A stretch of DNA of 8,231 nt, taken from contig CAZTQR010000102.1 of assembly GCA_964615795.1 (NCBI GenBank), positions 1-8,231 of the forward strand. The letters run 5' to 3'. Under the pieces are notes generated by a model. That model was not told the DNA's origin, made no database searches, and saw only the letters and a list, made by a program, of their open reading frames with translations. The translations under genes and the position numbers were made by a program. Numbering within the stretch: the first letter of the stretch is position 1; each line of letters opens with the position of its first letter. Below are positions 1-6,804 of this stretch, one piece after another. Source of the DNA: JADJAH01 sp964615795 (GTDB lineage: Bacteria > Bacteroidota > Ignavibacteria > Tepidaquicellales > Tepidaquicellaceae).

Positions 1-1247
1 CCGCCGTCAAGCAGGCTGTAAAAGTCGAGCGGACTGATGTCATCATCCATCTTCAGTACCTTAATGTGCGGGGGCAGATCGGGAAAGTTCTTCTCGATGA
101 ATTTCTGGCAACCGGTCAGCGGGTTGTCATTGATCTCGGATGGGTGGATCTTAATGAGCCACTGAACATTCTTTACATTCTGAATCGTCTTTATAGTCTC
201 ATAAAGCCATGTGTCAAAGTCCTTATGGATCATCGGGAAATAATCAGACGCCGCATCCCAGTTGATGTGAGTCATTATTCCCCAAACCGGTTTGCCCTCT
301 TCGAGTCCGTAATGCCGCATGAAATGTCCGCGATCGCCTTTGTAGTTTTTCAGAATTCCGTGCATGTCACGGGAGACCTTATTCATGTATCTCTGATCCA
401 AAAAGCGTTCGACTCTCTCGCGGGATGCCTGGCTCAAGTCTTCCGACTTAATTCTGCTCCATGATTCTCCGCTGATGCTGAGGAATGTTTCGTGCGTATC
501 ATTTACGGTTCCGAAGAAGAAATGTGCATTGAGGTAACAGCAGATATATGAGATCACCGGAATGCCGGCCTTCAGGGCTTCGCTGAGCGGAGGCCCCCAG
601 TCTGCGTATATCCCGTGCGACATGTACATTCGTTCGGGCTTTTCTCTTCTTATATACTCCGCAGATGCGGCTGCGCTTACAAGCACTGCATATGCATATT
701 CTCTCAGCAGATCTTCGTGCCCCTCAAATCCGCCGCCTCTTGTGTGCCTGTTCATAGCTGACTCAAGGTGATTGCCGACTTTCAGCCCGTTATACGAGAG
801 CTCTTTGTAGTTATCGAGCGTCACTTTGTCTGCCTGCTTTCTCAGCTCTTCTGCTCTGGTAGGAGATACAAGCTCACCAATGTAAACGTAGTCCAAACCA
901 AGCCGGTCAAAGAGCTGTGAGTTCTGCCTTATGCATGACGGGCAATATTTCGCCCATTGGTCTATTCCGGCTTCCGGAAAATCAACTCTCTTCGCGCATG
1001 CTTTGTAAAGCCCGTCGCAAAGGACCATCTTCACATTGTGCCCACGCAGTTTCAGTGCGGCCGCTATGACTCCCTCGAGGTGGCTTTGAATTATCATTCC
1101 GCCGGTTGACCAAAAAACTATTTTCTTTGTATGGACGCCTTTCGCCAGTCCCTGCCTGTAAAGCATTCCGGCCTTGCGCCTGGTATTCAGCTTCTTGACA
1201 TAGCTGTTTCTCAGCAGTCTGCTCTTTACTCTGTCGGTGATCCCCAA
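1..1247 (-). CDS. Capsule-synthesis-type glycosyltransferase, C-terminus cut by the left window edge
   Basis: The reading frame is open from a stop at 1290-1292 down to the left edge, giving about 415 codons. A Rossmann-like N-terminus (KIVFWSTGG, then a helix and RGHNVKMVLCDG) is followed by a cysteine cluster (Cys codons at 1017-1019, 996-998, 943-945 and 934-936, the last two forming CPSC). Later comes WLIKIHP (KIHP at 141-152), the Lys-x-His-Pro motif seen in capsule polysaccharide and CDP-glycerol-type GT-B transferases. I infer a cytoplasmic glycosyltransferase for a surface glycan; donor and acceptor are unknown. The start is unclear. TTG at 1247 gives a full N-terminus but has no Shine-Dalgarno. 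ATG at 1166 has a weak AAGG five bases upstream but drops a coding-looking stretch (ITDRVKSRLLRNSYVKKL). ATA at 1265, overlapping the upstream stop, would fit best by position but is a very rare start. The protein could also be a non-catalytic capsule assembly factor. Confidence 0.72.
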   Translation of the reverse strand, partial: MGITDRVKSRLLRNSYVKKLNTRRKAGMLYRQGLAKGVHTKKIVFWSTGGMIIQSHLEGVIAAALKLRGHNVKMVLCDGLYKACAKRVDFPEAGIDQWAKYCPSCIRQNSQLFDRLGLDYVYIGELVSPTRAEELRKQADKVTLDNYKELSYNGLKVGNHLESAMNRHTRGGGFEGHEDLLREYAYAVLVSAAASAEYIRREKPERMYMSHGIYADWGPPLSEALKAGIPVISYICCYLNAHFFFGTVNDTHETFLSISGESWSRIKSEDLSQASRERVERFLDQRYMNKVSRDMHGILKNYKGDRGHFMRHYGLEEGKPVWGIMTHINWDAASDYFPMIHKDFDTWLYETIKTIQNVKNVQWLIKIHPSEINDNPLTGCQKFIEKNFPDLPPHIKVLKMDDDISPLDFYSLLDG

Positions 1248-1261
1248 GTGGGTAAGAAGTT

Positions 1262-1265
1262 TTAT
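1262..1265 (-). other. ATAA junction between amidase stop and possible glycosyltransferase start
   Basis: On the minus strand the four bases read ATAA: TAA (1264-1262) ends the amidase and ATA (1265-1263) is in frame with the downstream glycosyltransferase. A G at 1263 instead of A would give the common ATGA stop/start overlap, as seen at 4417-4420. No good start or ribosome binding site lies just downstream, so this may be a rare ATA start, a lost start codon, or a base error. Confidence 0.4.
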
Positions 1266-2659
1266 TCTTCCGGCTGTGGCGGCAATGGGTTACTGCCGGC
1301 CGGTATGAGATTTCGTTTAAGCAGGTGGTCGGTGAATCTGAACAGCTTATAATCATTGTACTTCCTTGATGCGATCTGTATCCCGTAAGGCAGGCCGCCG
1401 GGAGATATGAACACGGGGCAATTTATCACCGGCAGGTGTGTGAGTGTCCACATCAGCGCAGGGTCCGGCTTTTCCCTTTCTTCCCTGAGCGGTGCTTCGC
1501 CCGCTGTGCTGTGCGATACGATTATGTCATACTCCGTCAGGAATCTGTCCATCTCTCTGATCATTCTGTTCTGCATTTCAAGATATACGTGATACTCTTC
1601 TGCGCTTATCATGCTTCCTCTTGCAACTATCTCATTCATGATGTCAGAAACCATTTCCGGCTTCAGGGATTCCTCCTTAAAATAGTACGACAGCGTTTTG
1701 TCGTAGATCTTTTCGTGCACCGCATGAGCATCTTTCATGATCTCAGGAAGTTCTGCTTCTGTTACTTCGATCTCTTTGTCTCCTTCAAGCGCTTCCGCAA
1801 ACTTCAGCACTTCTTCCTTTGTATGAGAATATGCATTATCCCATGTGTGAGTCTTTACAAAGGCGACTCTCCACGGTTTGCCCGGCCTTTTGGTCTGCCT
1901 TTGTTCGTCGGTCAAAGCATTGTTGCTCATCGGAAAGTTTGCACCGCGGACTCTCAGCGTCTCAAACATTCTCTTCAGGTCTTCATACAATGCAGTGAAG
2001 AATCCGATCGTATCAAGCGAATCAGTTGTCTTTAGCATTCCTGTTCGCGGAAGAAGTCCGAACGAAGGCTTGCACCCGTACACACCGCAAAAGCTTGCCG
2101 GCCTCACTATCGATCCCGCAGTCTGTGTACCGATGGATGAAGGTACCATTCCCAGAGCCACTGCAACAGCTGAACCGCTTGAAGATGTGCCGGGAGTTCT
2201 GAGCGGGTCGTGAGGATTTATGCAGTTGCCGATCGCGTGTACTGCAAACTCGGCAGTATCGGTCTTGCCCGGGATCACAGCTCCTTCCTTCTTCAGGTAA
2301 TAAACCTCTCTCGCATCGTTGCCGGGCGTGAATCCCTTCCACAAAGGACTTCCCATCTGCGTGGGAAAATCTGCAGTGTTGAATATGTCTTTGACTCCAA
2401 CAGGTATGCCTTCAAGAAGTCCCGGCATTTGCCCTGACATCATTCTTTCGCCGGCGCTCTGTGCCTGCGAAAGCAGTTTCTCTTCGTCAAACACAACCCA
2501 AACCTTGCTGTAGTCATTCAGATCTTTTATCCTCTGATAGCACTCTGCGGCAATATCCCTTGCAGTGATATTCCCGTTCTGCATCATACCAATGATGTTT
2601 CCTATGGTCTCCCTAAGAAATATGTTTCGTTCGATCTTAGTCTTGTTCAGAGTCTCCAT
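1262..2659 (-). CDS. Amidase-signature (AS) family amide hydrolase
   Basis: This 465-residue protein is a full-length amidase-signature hydrolase. The triad is visible: Lys90 in GVKDIF, the cis-Ser Ser159 in PGTSSSGS and the nucleophile Ser183 in QTAGSIVRP. The 69- and 24-residue spacings match those of malonamidase E2 (Lys62, Ser131, Ser155). An AFCGVYGCKP-like segment after the nucleophile is typical of the family; the C-terminal domain is shorter and more divergent than in GatA. AS enzymes release ammonia from amides through an acyl-enzyme; the substrate here is not readable. The start lies inside the upstream amidotransferase gene, overlapping it by 23 bases, with AAAGGA only a base or two before the ATG, so translation is probably coupled. 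In this context I infer a role in sugar amidation, perhaps supplying ammonia to the upstream enzyme. Hydrolysis of a sugar amide or N-acyl group is an alternative. The second Gly of the usual GGSSSGS is Thr158. Confidence 0.9.
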   Translation of the reverse strand: METLNKTKIERNIFLRETIGNIIGMMQNGNITARDIAAECYQRIKDLNDYSKVWVVFDEEKLLSQAQSAGERMMSGQMPGLLEGIPVGVKDIFNTADFPTQMGSPLWKGFTPGNDAREVYYLKKEGAVIPGKTDTAEFAVHAIGNCINPHDPLRTPGTSSSGSAVAVALGMVPSSIGTQTAGSIVRPASFCGVYGCKPSFGLLPRTGMLKTTDSLDTIGFFTALYEDLKRMFETLRVRGANFPMSNNALTDEQRQTKRPGKPWRVAFVKTHTWDNAYSHTKEEVLKFAEALEGDKEIEVTEAELPEIMKDAHAVHEKIYDKTLSYYFKEESLKPEMVSDIMNEIVARGSMISAEEYHVYLEMQNRMIREMDRFLTEYDIIVSHSTAGEAPLREEREKPDPALMWTLTHLPVINCPVFISPGGLPYGIQIASRKYNDYKLFRFTDHLLKRNLIPAGSNPLPPQPEE

Positions 2660-3857
2660 TTCCTTTGCCTGATGTGTTATCTTCTCTTTCGATCAACTGC
2701 TGGGGGTAAGGGAGTATTCTTTCCTTGTTCTTCCTTGTCTTCTGAACAACAGGAAGCACGATGTTCTTTATCTCGTCAAGCCTCTTCTCCTTCATCTTCA
2801 GGTAGAACTCTTCTTCCGACATTCCCGTGATCTCCAGATAATACCTGAGTGATTCGGGAATTTCCTTGTCATACTGCTTCGAAAGTTCAAATCCCTCTTC
2901 ACGCGAGAGCAGGCCGTTCCTTACGTCAATGCTTGCCTGATATGTTGCCCTCCCGTAGCCCCGTTTAAGATAGTTGGTAAAATCGTGCATGCCGGGCATT
3001 ATGCATTCTGCGCTCTTGTATCCCTTGTATGTTCCTTCCACCTCAGTTTCTTTCCATGCATAATTGTCCCTCACAAATTCCATCTGCCTTTCGTCATCCC
3101 AGAAAATGTAATCGCCAAGATGAAGAAGCCTCACACCCGTCTTCTCAAGCTCCTCCATTGTGGGAAAGAAGAACGGCTTCATGTCCTTCTCTGATATATA
3201 ATCGCACACCATCTCTTTCGGATTCCTCTTTGTTGATACGCGCATGAAGTAGTCCACATCAAACTTCATCAGCGGATTTTTGTATGAAGACCTTCCGGAT
3301 GATTCAGCGATCGATTCTCCGTAAATAAGGAGAGGGATGTTGAAACGCACGGCGATCTGAAGAGGAAATGCCCCGACTCCGGCATGGCAGTGCCAGCATG
3401 TATCCCCTATCGCATCAAGCGACCTGCGGGCAATTCTGTTCACGAGGTCTCTGCTCGGCGTGAACATGATATGGTCAACGTTGAACTTCTCAAGCGCGTT
3501 CATGAGATTGTACCAGCCTGTTTCGCTGTACCAGTTGTGGCTGAAAGTCACTGCAAGCGGTTTCATGCCGTAAACTTTGGTAAGCACATGCATCTGAAAT
3601 GTGCTGTCCTTTCCGCCGCTTATGGGAAGAATGCAGTCGTAATTATTCCCGGCTTTAGCCTTTGCATCATCGAGGATCTTCTGGAGCTCTTTTTCTTTCT
3701 CGACCCAGTTAATGTGTATCTTTTGCTCGGATGACTGGCATGCCTGGCAGATTCCGAGTTCGTCAAACTTCACTCCCTCCTGCGTTGCGGGAATACAACA
3801 CCTGATACAGTACTGAACCCCCTCCATTTCGGGCTTGCCGTATCTGTCGTCATTCAT
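2637..3857 (-). CDS. N-acetyl sugar amidotransferase (WbpG/PseA/WbuX-type)
   Basis: This 406-residue protein matches the N-acetyl sugar amidotransferase family (WbpG, PseA, WbuX), which turns an acetamido group into acetamidino using ATP and ammonia. It begins with a four-cysteine cluster (Cys17-x2-Cys20 and Cys37-x2-Cys40, YCIRCC then GICQAC). The ATP-pyrophosphatase PP-loop follows as SGGKDS at residues 80-85 (bases 3603-3620), then a CWHC pair (Cys154, Cys157) and a conserved-looking YGESIAESSGR. Beyond about residue 370 there is a charged tail. Known family members rely on a separate glutaminase for ammonia, such as HisH2 acting through HisF2 for WbpG; this protein has no glutaminase domain. 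I chose the ATG at 3857 because it forms a TAATG junction with the upstream stop. A longer frame from TTG at 3887 would only add residues lying over the upstream gene's end. The substrate may be a diacetamido-uronic acid or a nonulosonic acid. Confidence 0.92.
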   Translation of the reverse strand: MNDDRYGKPEMEGVQYCIRCCIPATQEGVKFDELGICQACQSSEQKIHINWVEKEKELQKILDDAKAKAGNNYDCILPISGGKDSTFQMHVLTKVYGMKPLAVTFSHNWYSETGWYNLMNALEKFNVDHIMFTPSRDLVNRIARRSLDAIGDTCWHCHAGVGAFPLQIAVRFNIPLLIYGESIAESSGRSSYKNPLMKFDVDYFMRVSTKRNPKEMVCDYISEKDMKPFFFPTMEELEKTGVRLLHLGDYIFWDDERQMEFVRDNYAWKETEVEGTYKGYKSAECIMPGMHDFTNYLKRGYGRATYQASIDVRNGLLSREEGFELSKQYDKEIPESLRYYLEITGMSEEEFYLKMKEKRLDEIKNIVLPVVQKTRKNKERILPYPQQLIEREDNTSGKGNGDSEQD

Positions 3858-4420
3858 TATCTGCTCTTCTTGTTTTTCTTTATCCAATAGTCTTTAGCAA
3901 GTATTGCGTAAGCTACAGTGTCGAGATATTCCCCTTCCTTGAACATTGATTCCCTTGAAACACCTTCCTCACTCATTCCGCACTTTCTGCACACGCTTAT
4001 CATGCCTTTGTTGCGGAGCGTCTGCCCCGACGACACTCTGTTCAAATTCAGTCTCTCGAACGCATATCCTATCATGAGCTCGTATGCCTCGGTCCCGACG
4101 CCCTTGTTCCAGTAGTTCTTGTCCCCTATGATTATGGCAAGTTCAGCGGATCGGTTGACCCAGTTGATCTTCTGAAGCGATACATTGCCTATGTGCCTGT
4201 TGTTCTTCTTCCACTTTATTGCCATCACAACTTCCTTGCCTGACGATGCAACTGACCGCACATACTGAAGTGTAAGTTCCTTCGTGTTCGGAAAGACTGC
4301 ATGAGAATTGTCCCTGCAAACTTCGCTGTCATTCAGCCATGATACGTATTCATCTGTAACTTCGGCTTCAGTAAGCGGTGACAGATATATGTTCTTTCCG
4401 GTAAGAAACGGATTCTTCAT
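3857..4420 (-). CDS. GNAT family N-acetyltransferase (RimJ/RimL type), probably for an amino sugar
   Basis: This 187-residue single-domain GNAT has the usual RimJ/RimL opening (IYLSPLTEAEVTDEYVSWLND, residues 11-31). A central strand (HIGNVSLQKINW, 76-87) leads to the acetyl-CoA pyrophosphate-binding loop YWNKGVGTEA (103-112). The late part, NLNRVSSGQTLRNKGMISV, fits motif B, and KEGEYLDTVAYAIL closes the fold. Its length is normal for the family. It starts at an ATG overlapping the preceding stop by four bases (ATGA) and has a strong AAAGGAG seven bases upstream, one of only two strong ribosome binding sites in the window. Its place between the aminotransferase and the N-acetyl sugar amidotransferase makes acetylation of the newly formed amine the likely job. 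It would thereby create the N-acetyl group that is then amidinated, as PseH does for pseudaminic acid or WbpD (unrelated fold) for mannosaminuronate. The substrate is inferred from context only. Confidence 0.87.
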   Translation of the reverse strand: MKNPFLTGKNIYLSPLTEAEVTDEYVSWLNDSEVCRDNSHAVFPNTKELTLQYVRSVASSGKEVVMAIKWKKNNRHIGNVSLQKINWVNRSAELAIIIGDKNYWNKGVGTEAYELMIGYAFERLNLNRVSSGQTLRNKGMISVCRKCGMSEEGVSRESMFKEGEYLDTVAYAILAKDYWIKKNKKSR

Positions 4421-5484
4421 GCGTTCACTCCTTTATATTGATGCAAAGACGAGAATATCTGATCAAGACATCTTTCGGTTGCACCTTTGTGCTGTGCGGC
4501 AAGTTCATCAAAAGGCGGAACCTCGGCATTAAGCGCATCAAGGAGATCATCATTTGATGCCTTTGAAAAAATTATTCCGGCAGATGCCATGGCTTTGCGC
4601 ATTGCTTCACTCATCGGCACTACATCAAGACTGATCGCTTTGCAGTCTGATGCACGTGCCTCGAACAGTGCGATCGAATTGTAACCGATCACAGTGGGAC
4701 AGTTGTCCAGCATACTCCCGACAGATTGTCCGTTAGCAGCAGCTTCAATTTTAAGATTCCTTTTTGGAATATTCCTGAGAGCATCGGCAAGTTCTTTGCC
4801 CTCAGTCTCAAGCGGATGCATCTTTACGATCAGCTTTCCCCGTTTATTGTTTTGTGTCAGTAAATGATCCACGGCTTCAGCAACGATCGTGACGGGATGC
4901 ACTTCTTCATTCTTCAGTTCAATGGTTCCTGACGGTTGCGAAAGAAAAAGAAACTCGGAATCTCCGCCTGTACTTTTCTTTCTCGCGGGTGAGCTGAATA
5001 TTTTATCGAGATATGGATGTCCCGTCACCTTTATTCTTTCTACGGGAAATCCTTCATTCATCATGTCGGTCTTTGTTGACTCGTCCATTACAAGTATCGT
5101 ATCGCTTATGCTCTCAACCGGATGATTTGCATACAGCCATCTCCTGCTGTAGTGTTTCCAGAAATCAATGATCACGTAACTCCTGAGAGCTTTACTGCGC
5201 GCCGCATTTCTCAATTGCTGTTCACCGCTTCCTCCGCCTGTTGCCGTGAGCAGAAAGTCCGGATCATGCAAATCAAGTATGGCGCAAGCTTCTTCATATC
5301 CGAGATCGCTCTTTATCATGAATTTCTCAACCGGCTTCAGATCATCAAGCAGATACATGCTGTGCACGCCCGCATAAACAGTAACATCCGCAGTGCCTCT
5401 TTCAACAGTCTCCTTCAGCACCGGCATCACTGCGAGCGCGCCGCCGGGATCGTCAAACGCCGCAAGAAGCTTCGGCTTTCGCAT
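4417..5484 (-). CDS. GT-B-fold-like protein with K-x-H-P motif, putative glycosyltransferase
   Basis: I cannot place this 355-residue protein in a named family with certainty. The N-terminal half opens with LLAAFDDPGGALAVMPVL, a strand-loop-helix with DDPGG at residues 11-15, and ends with VTGHPYLDKI (153-162). The C-terminal half has LFLSQP (179-184), LIVKMHPLE (KMHP at 221-224) and NCPTVIGYNSIALFEA (261-276). A KxHP followed by a serine-rich helix start resembles capsule synthesis and CDP-glycerol-type transferases of the GT-B fold. No signal peptide or membrane segment is seen, so it is probably cytoplasmic or peripherally attached. Its ATG directly follows the aminotransferase stop (TGAATG) and lacks a clear Shine-Dalgarno, so it is likely translated by coupling. 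Possible roles are transfer of the modified sugar, or an epimerase/hydrolase-like step of similar fold. Confidence is high for a real gene and moderate for the function. Confidence 0.7.
   Translation of the reverse strand: MRKPKLLAAFDDPGGALAVMPVLKETVERGTADVTVYAGVHSMYLLDDLKPVEKFMIKSDLGYEEACAILDLHDPDFLLTATGGGSGEQQLRNAARSKALRSYVIIDFWKHYSRRWLYANHPVESISDTILVMDESTKTDMMNEGFPVERIKVTGHPYLDKIFSSPARKKSTGGDSEFLFLSQPSGTIELKNEEVHPVTIVAEAVDHLLTQNNKRGKLIVKMHPLETEGKELADALRNIPKRNLKIEAAANGQSVGSMLDNCPTVIGYNSIALFEARASDCKAISLDVVPMSEAMRKAMASAGIIFSKASNDDLLDALNAEVPPFDELAAQHKGATERCLDQIFSSLHQYKGVNA
4428..4434 (-). promoter_or_regulatory. Strong ribosome binding site for the GNAT gene
   Basis: AAAGGAG on the minus strand, seven bases before the ATG at 4420-4418 and within the end of the GT-B-like gene. 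The same sequence and spacing as at the aminotransferase gene indicate the organism's preferred Shine-Dalgarno. Confidence 0.8.
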
Positions 5485-6804
5485 TCAGACGGGAACTGCT
5501 TTTTTCATTTCATACTCCTTAAGGTCTGCAATGTTTTCGTAAACCTTGTAATAGGCATCGGTTACATCCTTAATATCATCCCATGAGAAACTCGGCCTCA
5601 TGTATTCATGAGTGAATACTTCCTCAAAGAACATTCTTTCAGTCACCGGGCAAATTCCCCTGTCGTAAGAAACTTCACCCTCATATCTCGGACAATTGAA
5701 TGAGCACTTATGAAGTCTCTGCTGGTAAATGGGCTGAAGATAAAGAGGAGGCGCAAACCCGCAACCGATGATCGGCGTTGATTCACGGAGGACCATTGGA
5801 GGAAGCTCGGCCTTCACTGCATCAATGAATATGTTCCTGCTCACACCTGCAATGTCCTTCTTAAACCTGAATGCCTGTATGTAGTAAACATGTCTGCAGC
5901 CTTCCTTCACAACCGGCGGAATGATCCCGGGCAGTTTGCCAAGCATTTCGGAAAGATGCTCCGCCCTGCTTATCCTTTCATCAAGCAGGTGAGGGAGCTT
6001 TTTCAACTGCTCTGTTCCGACCGCCGCTTCCATCTCCGTCATTCTGTAATTGAATCCGTAAGTGTTCCAGATGTCCTTTGTCTTCTTACCTTCCACAACC
6101 GCCTCTCCGTGATTGCGTATGAGCTGAACTTTCTCTGCTATCACCGGGTCATTGGTTACTATCATGCCGCCTTCGCCTGTATGGATGTGCTTGTGGTAGT
6201 TGAGACTGAAGATCCCTACATCGCCAATCGTTCCCACAAACCTTCCCTTGTATGTTCCCATCGGTGACTGCGCACAGTCTTCAATGACCTTCAGCCCGTG
6301 CTCACGCGCAATTTCCATTATCGGATCCATGTCAGTGGGATGCCCCGTGATGTGAACGACGAGAATCGCCTTTGTCCTTGGTGTGATCCTGCTCCTGACG
6401 CTTTCAGGATCAAGGCAGAAAGTGTCTTCTTCAATATCCGCAAAGACGGGCACAGCGCCGTAGATGAGCGGAGCTATGGCGCCCGCTGTCATTGTGTATG
6501 GCGATACGATCACTTCGTCACCGGGACCGATGTCGCATGCACCGATGCAGGCATTCAGACCGGAAGTATTTGAATTCACTGCCATGCAGAACCTGACTCC
6601 GAATGCCGAGGCCCAGTCGCTCTCAAACTGCCTTACCATGGGGCCTCCGAAAAAGTCCGGATTCCATGAACCTACATACTGTGAAAGGTTGCCCGAATCG
6701 AGTACCTTCATGACTGCGAGCTTTTCTTCCTCGCCAATGGTGTTGCTCTGAGGAAATATCTTTGTGCGCACCGGCTTTCCGCCGAGCAATGCAAGCTTAG
6801 ACAT
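5485..6804 (-). CDS. DegT/DnrJ/EryC1/StrS family PLP-dependent sugar aminotransferase
   Basis: This 439-residue protein carries the hallmarks of nucleotide-sugar and cyclitol aminotransferases. NSNTSGLNACIGA (77-89) contributes to phosphate binding. VIEDCAQSPMG (173-183) has Asp176 for the pyridine nitrogen, SLNYHKHIHTGEGG (200-213) has the Schiff-base Lys205 (bases 6190-6192), and NYRMTEMEAAVG (252-263) follows. It would transfer an amino group, usually from glutamate or glutamine, to a keto-sugar. It is longer than the usual 370-400 residues; the extra length is an insertion with four cysteines (348, 367, 371, 385) ahead of CPVTERM, a C-terminal arrangement that recalls the scyllo-inosose aminotransferase subgroup. 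The ATG overlaps the end of the oxidoreductase gene by eight bases and has AAAGGAG seven bases upstream. Following directly after an oxidoreductase, it probably aminates the ketone that enzyme forms. The exact sugar and carbon position are unknown. Confidence 0.93.
   Translation of the reverse strand: MSKLALLGGKPVRTKIFPQSNTIGEEEKLAVMKVLDSGNLSQYVGSWNPDFFGGPMVRQFESDWASAFGVRFCMAVNSNTSGLNACIGACDIGPGDEVIVSPYTMTAGAIAPLIYGAVPVFADIEEDTFCLDPESVRSRITPRTKAILVVHITGHPTDMDPIMEIAREHGLKVIEDCAQSPMGTYKGRFVGTIGDVGIFSLNYHKHIHTGEGGMIVTNDPVIAEKVQLIRNHGEAVVEGKKTKDIWNTYGFNYRMTEMEAAVGTEQLKKLPHLLDERISRAEHLSEMLGKLPGIIPPVVKEGCRHVYYIQAFRFKKDIAGVSRNIFIDAVKAELPPMVLRESTPIIGCGFAPPLYLQPIYQQRLHKCSFNCPRYEGEVSYDRGICPVTERMFFEEVFTHEYMRPSFSWDDIKDVTDAYYKVYENIADLKEYEMKKAVPV

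Noticed and set aside
66..464. Plus-strand open frames, including 66-464, 1436-2035, 5122-5586 and 7238-7753
   Set aside because: Each lies opposite a recognisable minus-strand gene, has Cys/His/Phe/Ser-rich composition typical of antisense frames, and shows no domain motif.
1291..1304. GC-rich CCGGCCGG palindrome near the end of the amidase gene, considered as a terminator
   Set aside because: It is only eight bases, has no U-tract on the minus strand, and lies inside coding sequence with the next gene beginning at once.
982..1356. 124-codon minus-strand reading frame across the end of the amidase and the last glycosyltransferase
   Set aside because: It is low-complexity Arg/Ser/Glu-rich sequence in another frame of two recognisable proteins, with no motif; the neighbouring frame gives the clear glycosyltransferase sequence.
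3858..3887. N-terminal extension of the amidotransferase from TTG at 3887
   Set aside because: The ten extra residues overlay the conserved end of the GNAT gene, and ATG at 3857 forms a TAATG junction directly before the conserved cysteine cluster.
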